A stretch of DNA of 13,614 nt from Clostridiales bacterium UBA4362 (lineage in GTDB: Bacteria; Bacillota; Clostridia; TANB77; CAG-508): positions 1 through 13,614 of the forward strand of contig DGSM01000072.1 in assembly GCA_002393975.1 (NCBI GenBank). Reading direction: 5' to 3'. Numbering within the stretch: the stretch's first letter is position 1; the number at the start of each line of letters is the position of its first letter. This document shows positions 5,191 to 13,100 of the stretch, piece after piece. The position numbers and the translations under genes are program-made. The notes under the pieces were generated by a model that worked only from the letters and a program-made list of their open reading frames with translations, was not told the origin of the DNA and searched no databases.

Positions 5191-6960
5191 CTACTTTATA
5201 GTTTCAATATGAATATCTCTTAGTAAGCCTCTTTTTACAATACTTGGAGCTCCCATCATAACATCTTCAGCCTTACTGTTTAGAGGAAAGGCTATTACAT
5301 CACGGATGTTATCTGTTCCAGCTAAAAGCATAATCATACGATCAATACCAGGAGCAATACCTGCGTGTGGGGGAGCACCAAACTGAAATGCTTCATATAA
5401 TGCTCCAAATTTTGTTTTTACTTCTTCCTCAGTGTAACCTGCTATTTCAAAAGCTTTTAGCATTATATCGATAGAATGGTTTCTAACTGCACCTGAAGAA
5501 AGTTCTATACCATTGCAAACTAAATCATATTGATAAGCAAGTACTTCAAGAGGATCCTCCTTTTTTAAGGCTTCAAGTCCTCCTTGAGGCATAGAAAATG
5601 GGTTGTGACCAAATTGAATCTTATCATGTTCATCTTTTTCAAACATTGGAAAATCAACAATCCAACAAAATTCAAAGCGGTCTTGATCAATTAATCCTAA
5701 TCTTTTTCCAAGTTCTTGCCTTATAGCTCCAGCTAATTTATCTACAACTTTTGGAACTTCAGCTATAAAGAATAGGCAATCTCCAACTTTTGAAGATGTT
5801 CTTCGTAACATCTCATCCTTTGCAGCATCAGGAATAAATTTTGCAATTGGTCCTTGGAGAGAACCATCTTCCATTATTCTTAGCCATGCCAAACCTTTAG
5901 CTTTTAAATCATCTATAGCGAAGCTTGTCATTCCTTCGAAAAAGCTTCTTGGTTGATCTGCTACATCATGAGTAGAGATAATTCTAACTTGCATATCTTT
6001 GAAAGCTTTTAAATCAACTTTTTCAAAAACATCAGTAACATCTACAATTTCAAGAGGGTTTCTTAAATCTGGTTTGTCAGAACCATATTTAAGCATCGCG
6101 TCTTTATATTTTATTTTTCTAAATGGAGGCTTAGAAATTTGTTTTGTAGAAAACTTTTTAAAAGTCTTATAAATAACTGGCTCAACTACACTAAATATAG
6201 TATCTTGCGTTGCATAGCTCATTTCTAAGTCTAATTGATAAAACTCGCCAGGAGCTCTATCTGCTCTTGCATCTTCATCTCTAAAACAAGGAGCTATTTG
6301 AAAGTATTTATCTATTCCCGCTATCATTAATAATTGTTTAAATTGTTGTGGTGCTTGTGGAAGAGCATAAAACTTTCCAGGATGTAGCCTTGATGGAACA
6401 AGATAATCTCTAGCTCCTTCCGGCGATGAAGAGGTAAGAATAGGAGTTTGAACTTCTAAAAATCCTTGCTTAATCATCAATTGCCTTAAGTATTGAATGA
6501 TTTGACTTCTTAATATTAGAGTATCTCGAACTTTATCGTTTCTAATATCAAGATATCTGTATTTCAATCTTAAGTCTTCTCTTACTTGTTCTTCTGTTTC
6601 TGGATTGATAGAGAAAGGAAGCATTTTAGTTCTTTTTCCAAGAACTTCGATTTCTTCAATTCTAATTTCAACTAGTCCAGTTTCAATCTTAGTGTTTATG
6701 GTCTCTTCATCTCTTAATCTAACTGTTCCATAAACAGTAACACTAGATTCAATAGGAATATGTGATGCAAAGTCTACATCTTGTTCTTCACTAGAAGTGA
6801 CTACTTGAGTAATTCCATACATGTCTCTAATGTCTAAGAATACTAAACCTCCTAAATCACGAATTGTTTGGACAAATCCTGCAATTCTAACTTTTTTGCC
6901 CACATCTTTCGGGCGAATTTCACCGCAAGTCGCGGTCCTATAAATTTTTGACATTTTCAT
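5191..6960 (-). CDS. aspS: Aspartyl-tRNA synthetase (bacterial type)
   Basis: A 589-aa class IIb synthetase, full length for the bacterial family (about 590 aa). It attaches aspartate to tRNA-Asp, and possibly also to tRNA-Asn. An N-terminal OB-fold anticodon-binding domain (about 1-110, with GFVQTIRDLGGLVFLDIRD) is followed by the catalytic core: PQAPQQFKQL (201-210), motif 2 FRDEDARADR (226-235), and motif 3 GIAPGIDRMIMLL (534-546, with the invariant R541). The bacterial insertion domain lies between motifs 2 and 3. The start is ATG 6960 with TAGGAGGTA upstream; a second ATG two codons on is also possible. Transcription comes from a near-consensus promoter and passes a T-box riboswitch whose specifier appears to be an Asn codon, which hints at a non-discriminating enzyme supplying GatCAB. 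The Leu in RDLGG is what I recall for discriminating enzymes, so specificity is open. Confidence 0.97.
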   Translation of the reverse strand: MKMSKIYRTATCGEIRPKDVGKKVRIAGFVQTIRDLGGLVFLDIRDMYGITQVVTSSEEQDVDFASHIPIESSVTVYGTVRLRDEETINTKIETGLVEIRIEEIEVLGKRTKMLPFSINPETEEQVREDLRLKYRYLDIRNDKVRDTLILRSQIIQYLRQLMIKQGFLEVQTPILTSSSPEGARDYLVPSRLHPGKFYALPQAPQQFKQLLMIAGIDKYFQIAPCFRDEDARADRAPGEFYQLDLEMSYATQDTIFSVVEPVIYKTFKKFSTKQISKPPFRKIKYKDAMLKYGSDKPDLRNPLEIVDVTDVFEKVDLKAFKDMQVRIISTHDVADQPRSFFEGMTSFAIDDLKAKGLAWLRIMEDGSLQGPIAKFIPDAAKDEMLRRTSSKVGDCLFFIAEVPKVVDKLAGAIRQELGKRLGLIDQDRFEFCWIVDFPMFEKDEHDKIQFGHNPFSMPQGGLEALKKEDPLEVLAYQYDLVCNGIELSSGAVRNHSIDIMLKAFEIAGYTEEEVKTKFGALYEAFQFGAPPHAGIAPGIDRMIMLLAGTDNIRDVIAFPLNSKAEDVMMGAPSIVKRGLLRDIHIETIK

Positions 6961-7031
6961 TTTGTACCTCCTAAAAGCTGAAACTAAAATATCTAAAAGA
7001 ATCAGCCTGATTTTTTTGTTTAGAGAGGGTC

Positions 7032-7218
7032 AAAAAAATCGCCCTCTGCTAAATGCAGGGACGAATATATATATCCGCGGTACCACCTTGCTTAAAAATC
7101 TTTACAAATAAAGATTTTCCACTTTCTAAAAAATTGCTCCAGTGTGTTTCACATGATTGGTTGACCTTTAAGGGCTTCCAGCCTACGACCCTTACTCTCT
7201 ATTAAGTGACTTCAATCT
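7032..7218 (-). ncRNA. T-box riboswitch controlling aspS
   Basis: The minus-strand leader contains the invariant T-box sequence AAGGTGGTACCGCGG (7075-7089). Stem I carries the AGAGAG bulge, a distal arm TAAGGG/CCCTTA enclosing GTAGGCTGGAAG, and the specifier side GTGAAACACACTGGAGCAA. The terminator form is CGTCCCTGC (7055-7063) with GCAGAGGGCG (7040-7049), followed by T7 (7032-7038). Uncharged tRNA binding should stabilise the antiterminator and switch on aspS. Aligning the specifier side with the Gly T-box of Geobacillus from memory puts the specifier at AAC (7146-7148), an Asn codon. No GAC codon exists in Stem I. Confidence 0.93.
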
Positions 7219-7220
7219 GC

Positions 7221-7261
7221 TTTGTACTGTACAAACGCAATAATTAACAAAAATTGTTAAT
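7221..7261. repeat. Two palindromes in the aspS leader ahead of the T-box
   Basis: TTTGTAC-T-GTACAAA (7221-7235) and ATTAACAA-AAA-TTGTTAAT (7243-7261) are perfect inverted repeats with 7- and 8-bp arms. The second begins within a few bases of the expected aspS transcription start. They may be operators or leader hairpins. AT-rich palindromes of this size also arise by chance. Confidence 0.5.
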
Positions 7262-7270
7262 ATAATTATT

Positions 7271-7299
7271 AGTATAAAACAATTTCAATAAAATGTCAA
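7271..7299 (-). promoter_or_regulatory. Promoter of aspS
   Basis: Minus strand TTGACA (7294-7299) and TATACT (7271-7276) with a 17-bp spacer, a near-consensus vegetative promoter. It lies about 310 bp upstream of the aspS start; the long leader holds the T-box. Confidence 0.85.
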
Positions 7300-7323
7300 C
7301 TTAATTACATTATTGTTAAAAAG

Positions 7324-7353
7324 TTGCTTAAAGATTATTAATAAAGATATTCT
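7324..7353 (+). promoter_or_regulatory. Candidate promoter of the membrane-protein gene at 7397
   Basis: TTGCTT (7324-7329) and TATTCT (7348-7353) are 18 bp apart. An overlapping alternative is the extended -10 TGATAGAAT ending at 7364. Both lie within 45 bp of the start codon; I cannot choose between them. It is divergent from the aspS promoter. Confidence 0.4.
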
Positions 7354-7396
7354 AATGATAGAATAGAATTATCTAATAAAAAGGGGAGATATACCA

Positions 7397-7888
7397 ATGA
7401 TGACTGATGATAATATAAATGAATTAAATGATCTTTTTGGAGATAGCGATTCAAAAGTTGAAAAAACTGTAGAGAATAAAGTTGAAGAACCAGCAAATAA
7501 AGAAGAGCATCCTCTAGGAGAGAATGATTGGGTTGAAAGAAGAAAAAATCCTTATGGTAGAAGAAAAGAAGATAAAGATAGACTTGTTGCTACAAAAGTA
7601 CTTCTATTTATGGTTATCATAATGATTATTATTACTGCTGGAATTTTAGGAATTGAATTAGAATTAAAGAAAGAAATAGATGAATCACTAAAAACATATT
7701 CTTATGATTCTGCTATTCAAGATTTTGAAACAAATCAAAAACGTATACAGAATCATGAAGAAGCCAAAAAAATTGAAAGCGAAAAAGCAAAAGAAGATAA
7801 TGGTGAAGAAACAAATGTAGAAGAGAACACAGAAAAAGTTGAAAACAACGAAATTTCAGAAGAAACTGAAAATAAAGTTGAAGAATAG
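7397..7888 (+). CDS. Charged single-pass membrane protein of unknown function
   Basis: A 163-aa protein not assigned to a family. Residues 1-45 are acidic and low in complexity. A basic juxtamembrane patch (WVERRKNPYGRRKEDKDR) precedes one strong transmembrane helix at about residues 69-90 (VLLFMVIIMIIITAGILGIEL). The remaining 70 residues are a very acidic Glu/Lys/Asn-rich region, probably coiled coil or disordered. The positive-inside rule puts the N-terminus in the cytoplasm and the tail outside. The start is ATG 7397 (or 7400), with GGGGAGAT upstream. Composition matches the AT-rich host, unlike the next two genes. A hairpin terminator follows, so it is not co-transcribed with the foreign cassette. 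Confidence 0.75.
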   Translation: MMTDDNINELNDLFGDSDSKVEKTVENKVEEPANKEEHPLGENDWVERRKNPYGRRKEDKDRLVATKVLLFMVIIMIIITAGILGIELELKKEIDESLKTYSYDSAIQDFETNQKRIQNHEEAKKIESEKAKEDNGEETNVEENTEKVENNEISEETENKVEE

Positions 7889-7911
7889 TAAAGAATAGAG
7901 AAAATGGGGAG

Positions 7912-7941
7912 TAGAGGTAAGTTTAGGCTTGCCTCTATTTT
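7912..7941 (+). terminator. Terminator of the membrane-protein gene
   Basis: A 10-bp stem, TAGAGGTAAG (7912-7921) with CTTGCCTCTA (7928-7937), contains one G-U pair and a 6-nt loop, and is followed by TTTT. It isolates the host gene from the cassette downstream. Confidence 0.8.
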
Positions 7942-7942
7942 G

Positions 7943-7971
7943 TTGATTATAATGGGAAAATATGGTATAAT
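7943..7971 (+). promoter_or_regulatory. Promoter of the NADAR gene
   Basis: TTGATT (7943-7948) and TATAAT (7966-7971) with a 17-bp spacer. Transcription should start near 7978, giving a leader of about 55 nt before the ATG at 8034. It begins two bases after the preceding terminator T-run. Confidence 0.75.
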
Positions 7972-8033
7972 ATCAATTGGATATGGTTTTAGACACGTAC
8001 ATGAGAGTTTGCATAGAAAAGGAGGTGCCACTT

Positions 8034-8657
8034 ATGGCAACCAGACCATATTTCTTCATTAAGAACCAGAAAGTTGTTGAAAGATTTGCGACTTTTGAGT
8101 GGGTGCCCGGCCTTCATATTTCACGGAAGAAGATGAATGTAAGAAATTTGCATTCAGCCATTCCGATGAAAACACTGGAGGTCAGCACTAAGTCTGATGA
8201 TCCGCTGGGAGTTAAGCTCAGTGCTTTTTCTCTCATCTATGATGAAGGGATTAAGCTTGAAAGCTACTACCAGGCTTCGAAGGTCTTTGATAACGACGGC
8301 CCGTTCCGCGATATCGCCTTCAAGTCTCCAAAAGAGGCTAAGTCAGATCCTAGACTCAAGACATCCGGCAAATTTATCGGCTTTTACGATGTGGATGAGG
8401 ATCAGAAATGGGGCTTAGGTGAACCATACTATGATTACATTTATATCAAGACTGCCTTCAAGAATTTGTCAGATGAAGAACTCGAGCAGCTTGCATCTTA
8501 CGATGCTTTTACTGATATCGAGTTCAACCCGGCCAAGTCGTACAATACGCAGGCCAGAGCTATCGCTATCCTGAAGCTTTTGTACTCTATCTTCGGAAGA
8601 GTCGAGCTGAACAAGAATGATTTTGTTGCGTTTGAGAAGATGTACGTGTCAATCTAG
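8034..8657 (+). CDS. NADAR-domain protein of the DarT1-associated antitoxin type
   Basis: A 207-aa protein that I recognise by its conserved blocks as a DarT1-associated NADAR protein: FEWVPGLHIS (21-30), LEVSTKSDDPLGVKLSAF (48-65), LESYYQASKVF (75-85) with E76 and K83, and DAFTDIEFNPAKS (157-169) followed by NTQAR. Proteins of this group are ADP-ribosylglycohydrolases that remove ADP-ribose from guanine bases modified by DarT1 toxins. ATG 8034 has AAAAGGAGGTG seven bases upstream. In-frame ATGs at 7983 and 8001 lie almost at the transcription start and lack a ribosome-binding site. The gene is far richer in G+C than its surroundings and uses codons such as GAC, CTC and CCG, so it is very likely acquired. 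No DarT1-like gene is next to it. The C-terminal 25 residues beyond the core are unrecognised. Confidence 0.75.
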   Translation: MATRPYFFIKNQKVVERFATFEWVPGLHISRKKMNVRNLHSAIPMKTLEVSTKSDDPLGVKLSAFSLIYDEGIKLESYYQASKVFDNDGPFRDIAFKSPKEAKSDPRLKTSGKFIGFYDVDEDQKWGLGEPYYDYIYIKTAFKNLSDEELEQLASYDAFTDIEFNPAKSYNTQARAIAILKLLYSIFGRVELNKNDFVAFEKMYVSI

Positions 8658-8680
8658 AGCTGGACTCAGCTCTCGTATCT

Positions 8681-8720
8681 AGCCAGGCTCCTTTGGAACC
8701 TGGCTTCTTTATTTACTTTT
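8681..8720 (+). terminator. Terminator of the NADAR gene
   Basis: AGCCAGG (8681-8687) pairs with CCTGGCT (8699-8705). The stem extends inward past a mismatch through TCC/GGA with a TTT loop, and TCTTTATTTACTTTT follows. A smaller hairpin, AGAGCT/AGCTCT, lies just upstream, immediately after the stop codon. Confidence 0.75.
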
Positions 8721-8740
8721 ATGTTAATTTGTGGTAAAAT
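8712..8740 (+). promoter_or_regulatory. Promoter of the HTH/coiled-coil gene
   Basis: TTTACT (8712-8717) and TAAAAT (8735-8740) are 17 bp apart. The -35 box lies in the tail of the preceding terminator, so the second cassette gene is transcribed independently of the NADAR gene. Confidence 0.55.
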
Positions 8741-8769
8741 ATAGATATGGGATTTTTGATAATTCCAAG

Positions 8770-8798
8770 CCATTAAAATGGCGAAGAACGTTTTTTGA
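8770..8798 (+). promoter_or_regulatory. Leader hairpin with T-run, possible attenuator
   Basis: GCCATT-AA-AATGGC is followed after nine bases by TTTTTT, 35 bp before the start of the HTH/coiled-coil gene. The loop is very short and the T-run is offset, so a regulatory role is only possible. Confidence 0.3.
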
Positions 8799-8832
8799 TC
8801 ATGATGTATGAGCAAAGTGGAGGTAATGATTT

Positions 8833-9561
8833 ATGATTAGATTGACCAAAGAACGGCAAAAAGATGTCAGATTCGTAGTCAGCGTTGTAAGAGCTTATTA
8901 TGAAGATACCGGAATCTCTCAGGAAGATGTTGCGAAAGCCTTCGACATTGCACCTGGAGCAGTCAACAAGTGCATTTATGTTGCAGGGGTCAATAACTGG
9001 ATTTCTTTCCAGATGCTCTCCGCCATCAAGACGAAAGAGCACTACCAGCAGTGTAAGCACTATGACGAGTTTGCAAAGTCCACTGTCTCTGACAAGTGGT
9101 TCATGAACAAACTGTATCCCGCAAGGCGTAAGAATATTCGAGATACTCTCACTAAAGAGTATGCAACCAAGGTTGTTCGGACGTATATTGAAAATGCTTC
9201 CGACCCGAATGTTCATGTAAGAGTGGGCCTTTCATCCATCGAGATGAACGATGTTATTATCAAGGCATCAATTCTGAGGTACATTTCTGAGGAGGACTTT
9301 CAAATTGCATGCGAGATTTCCCTTCTTAGAGGTGGAAGCCGGCGGCATATTGAATTCATCAGAAGCGCTCGAGAGGATTATCCTTATCTTCCTGGAGAGA
9401 TTCAGGAAAGGGAAAGGATGCTCGAATCCTACGATGAAGTATTCTCAGATGCTGATGAAGTTCCTTCGAAAGAAGAAATTCTTGACAGCATTGAGAAGAA
9501 AAAAGACCGGATAAAACAAATTGAGCTCTACATCGAACACTGGCACGACAAGAAGAACTGA
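8833..9561 (+). CDS. Unrecognised protein with N-terminal helix-turn-helix and C-terminal coiled coil
   Basis: A 242-aa soluble protein that I cannot assign to a family. Residues 28-52 (ISQEDVAKAFDIAPGAVNKCIYV) look like a helix-turn-helix of the kind found in replication initiators and regulators. A charged, mainly helical middle follows (about 60-205). Residues 212-242 (SKEEILDSIEKKKDRIKQIE...) form a likely coiled coil. No membrane segment, signal peptide, or ADP-ribosyltransferase-type motif of DarT is visible. The start ATG 8833 has GGAGG upstream. G+C is raised, like the NADAR gene and unlike all other neighbours, so the two probably arrived together. Possible roles are a regulator, a toxin or effector partner of the NADAR protein, or phage/plasmid cargo; the sequence does not decide. 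Confidence 0.7.
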   Translation: MIRLTKERQKDVRFVVSVVRAYYEDTGISQEDVAKAFDIAPGAVNKCIYVAGVNNWISFQMLSAIKTKEHYQQCKHYDEFAKSTVSDKWFMNKLYPARRKNIRDTLTKEYATKVVRTYIENASDPNVHVRVGLSSIEMNDVIIKASILRYISEEDFQIACEISLLRGGSRRHIEFIRSAREDYPYLPGEIQERERMLESYDEVFSDADEVPSKEEILDSIEKKKDRIKQIELYIEHWHDKKN

Positions 9562-9562
9562 C

Positions 9563-9611
9563 AAAAGGACCCTGAATTTGATGATAAATCAAATCTCAGG
9601 GTCCTTTTATT
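9563..9611. terminator. Strong bidirectional terminator at the right edge of the cassette
   Basis: AAAAGGACCCTGAATTTGAT (9563-9582) pairs with the segment at about 9588-9608 as a stem of about 20 bp with one bulged G, flanked by A4 and T4. It ends the plus-strand cassette and the minus-strand activase/HAD operon, which converge here. Confidence 0.9.
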
Positions 9612-9628
9612 TTAAATAATTATGAGTT

Positions 9629-9648
9629 ATTTAGTCTAATTTAGTCTA
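9629..9648. repeat. Tandem 10-bp direct repeat at the end of the HAD gene
   Basis: ATTTAGTCTA occurs twice in immediate succession (9629-9638 and 9639-9648). The second copy contains the stop codon of the HAD gene. It lies about 20 bp from the right-hand terminator of the foreign cassette. Confidence 0.6.
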
Positions 9649-10120
9649 TATGTTTTATTCCACGTTGTTTTAACCTGTTTTTTACATTTCTTCTAAAGAA
9701 GAAAGAATTTAAGTTTTGAATAAAAATAGAATACATTTTTGCTCGATTAGCACCAAATATGTCAGTTAATTTGTTGTTGCCAATAACAGCAATTTTTTCT
9801 GGTTCTAATTTCATTCTTTTTGCCATATCTAGAAAAGGCTTTTTAAGAGGTTTTAATGCGAATTTATCAATAATTGGAATATCAAGTTCTTCAAGAGCTT
9901 GATGATTTAATACTAAATTGTTACTTAGAATGCTGATTTTAAAACCATTTTCTTTAGCTCGCTTAATAAAATTGATTGTACTTCCAGAAAGTTTGTGATC
10001 TCTCATTAGAGTACCATCAAAGTCGAATATTAAACCTCTAATTTTAAGGGTTTCTTTAAGATATTTTAAACTTATGTCAGAAATCCTTATGTAAGATTCC
10101 TTTGGCTCGAATAAACTCAC
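9641..10120 (-). CDS. YqeG-like HAD-superfamily phosphatase (IIIA)
   Basis: A 159-aa HAD protein resembling the YqeG family. Motif I is DFDGT (nucleophile D33, acid/base D35), motif II is SNN (S66), motif III lysine is K90 in LKP, and motif IV is GNNKLTD (114-120) followed by the family hallmark GANR. YqeG proteins normally have GDQ at motif IV; here the first aspartate is asparagine (N115), though D120 is kept, so metal binding may be weakened. The start is GTG 10120, overlapping the TGA stop of the activase gene by four bases (GTGA), with AGGA upstream; this is translational coupling. The substrate is unknown. Its stop codon lies in a tandem 10-bp repeat close to the foreign-cassette boundary. 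Confidence 0.75.
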   Translation of the reverse strand: MSLFEPKESYIRISDISLKYLKETLKIRGLIFDFDGTLMRDHKLSGSTINFIKRAKENGFKISILSNNLVLNHQALEELDIPIIDKFALKPLKKPFLDMAKRMKLEPEKIAVIGNNKLTDIFGANRAKMYSIFIQNLNSFFFRRNVKNRLKQRGIKHID

Positions 10121-13100
10121 TCTCTATTTTCCTTTTTGCTTAAATTATCTTTGGCAACAGCCATTAGTAGTTTCATTCTGTTTGTTTGGTTTGCTTCACT
10201 AGCACCTGGGTCATAATCGATAGCAGAAATATTAGCTTCAGGGTATTTATCTCTAATTGTTTTTATAACTCCTTTACCAACAACATGGTTTGGCAAACAT
10301 GCAAAAGGTTGTACACAAGCAATATTTGTTACACCACTTTTAATTAATTGTACCATTTCAGCAGTTAAAAACCAACCCTCACCAGTTTGATTTCCAATTG
10401 AAAGTATTCCATCAACATTTTCTTCTAGTTCGAAAATATTATCAGGTATTAGATAACCTTTCTTTGATGTTTTTAGTGCATCAATTTCTGGTTGTTCTAA
10501 TTTATCAATTATTTTAATTACTTGATACATTAAAGGTCCAAGAATTGGATTTGCTTTAATCAAGTTATTAAATGTAACTTTATGAGTACAAATAAATTTA
10601 GCAAAGCCAACAAAGTCTGGCAAGAATACCTCAGCTCCTTCAGCTTCTAATTTATCTGCTAAGAAATTGTTTCCAAAAGAATGATATTTTATTAATACCT
10701 CTCCAACAATACCAACTTTAGGTCTTTCTACAGAAGTATCTAATTCAATTTTTTCAAAGTCATCAACTATTTGTTTAAAGCTTGCTTTAAATTCTTTACT
10801 GCTTCCAGAAACAATTATTTTTTTGCACTTCTCCATCCATTTATCAAATACTTTTTTTGTTTCACCTTTATGTACTTCGTATGCTCTATTTTTAGTTAGC
10901 ATTTTTTGAAGTATATCACCATATAAAGCAGCTCTTACAAGTTTTCCAAGAAGCTTTAAATTAATCTTGAAACCTGGCATTTTTTCCATACCAACTATAT
11001 TAAATGAAATAACAGGAACATTTGGATATCCAGCATCTCTTAGAGCCTTACGGATAAATCCTATATAGTTTGTAGCTCTACATCCTCCACCTGTTTGAGA
11101 CATGATTAAAGCTGTATGTTCAGGATCATATTTACCTGATTCTAATGCTTCTATCATTTGTCCTGTAACTAGTATTGAAGGATAACAAGCATCATTATTT
11201 ACATATTTTAAACCTGTTTCAACAGTTTCAGGAGTACAATCTTTTAGTACATGTATATCATAGCCAAGACTTTGTACTGCAACTTCTAATAATTCAAAGT
11301 GAATTGGTGCCATTTGAGGACAAAGAATAGTATATTTATCTTTTCTCATTGCTTTGGTGAATATTTTTCTACGAAGTTCATAGTCACCATCTGCATCTTT
11401 ACCCTTTTTCTTTCTATCAATTCTCTTATTCATAGAAGCAAGAAGTGATCTGATTCTAATTCTAACAGCTCCTAAATTGTTTACTTGATCAATTTTAATT
11501 AAAGTATACATTTTGTCGTAAGATGACAAAATTTCATCTACTTGATCTGTTGTTACTGCATCAACACCACAACCAAATGAATTTAGCTGAACTAATTCAA
11601 GATTTTCGTGTTTTCCAACAAAGTCAGCAGCAGCATATAATCTTGAATGGTAAACCCATTGATTAACAACTCTTAAACGTTTATCTAATTCAGATTGATC
11701 TGAAATAGAATCTTCTGAAAGGACACAAAGTCCTAGAGATGTTATTAATGTATCTATACCATGATTGACTTCTGGATCAACATGATATGGACGTCCTGCA
11801 AGAACTATTCCACGTAGATTGTTTTCTTCCATATATTCTAAAGCTCTTTTTCCTTCATATCTTACATCATCTTTAAAATGTTGATATTCGGTTTCAGCTT
11901 CTTTAGCTGCAGCTAATAATTCTTTTTTAGTGAAATGATATTGTTCAAATTCAGGAAGATTATAAATTGTATTTGCTAATTTCTTTGCATCAAAAGGTAA
12001 GAATGGATTTAAGAAAGTAACATCTGGGTCATTTAATTCTTCAATATTGTTTTTCAAAACCTCAGAATAAGAAATAACGATTGGACAATTGTATTTGTTA
12101 TCTGCAGTTTCAAATTCTTTTCTCGAATATGGAACACAAGGATAGAATATAGTTTTAATACCTTGATCTAGTAATCCTATAATGTGTCCATGAGCAAGTT
12201 TTGCAGGGTAGCAAACTGACTCACTTGGCATTGATTCCATACCTTTTGTATATGTTTTACTAGTTGTTTTTTCTGAGATTATTACTCTAAATCCTAGTTT
12301 GGTTAAGAAAGTAAACCAGAAAGGATAATCTTCATACATATTTAAAACTCTAGGAATTCCGATGGTTCCACGTTTCGCTTCTTTTTCATCAAGAGGCTTA
12401 TAGTAATCAAATAATCTTTCATTTTTATATTTATAAAGGTTTGGCAATTGGTTTGCACCAGTAGATACGCCAGCACCTTTTTCACAACGATTACCAGAAA
12501 TATGTCTTTGGCCATTGCTAAATTTACTAATTGTAAGTAAACAATGGTTTTCACATCCTTGGCAACGTACATGGTTTGTTTCAATTTTTAGATTATCAAT
12601 TTCTTCTGTAGTAGCTAAAGTTGTTTTATATTCAGTATCCATTTCATATTGTTGTCTAGCTAATATTGCAACACCATATGCACCCATAAGTCCTGCAATA
12701 TCTGGACGTATTACTTCTAGTCCAACGATTTGTTCAAAAGCTCTTAATACTGCATCATTGTAGAAAGTACCACCTTGAACAACAATTCTATCTCCTAATG
12801 TTTTTACATCTCTAACTTTCATAACTTTTTGAAGAGCATTTTTGATAACCGAATATGAAAGTCCAGCAGAAATATCTCCAACAGTTGAACCTTCTTTTTG
12901 AGCTTGTTTAATTTTTGAGTTCATAAATACGGTACATCTAGAACCTAAATCAACTGGTTCACGTGCATCTAAAGCTTCTTTTACAAATTGTTCAATTGTT
13001 AAATTAAGTGATTTAGCAAAAGTTTCTATAAAAGAACCACAACCAGAAGAACAAGCTTCGTTTAAAAGAATGTTATTGATTGTACCATCTTTTATTTTTA

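Noticed and set aside
7753..8031. 92-aa minus-strand ORF
   Set aside because: It is antisense to the Glu/Lys-rich tail of the membrane-protein gene and the following terminator and promoter; low-complexity peptide and no ribosome-binding site.
8773..9216. 147-aa minus-strand ORF opposite the HTH/coiled-coil gene
   Set aside because: The plus-strand frame has a promoter, ribosome-binding site, terminator and plausible domain structure; the antisense frame has none.
12342..12763. Short ORFs of about 80 aa in both strands inside the activase gene
   Set aside because: Shadows of the 1149-codon frame, which carries family motifs throughout.
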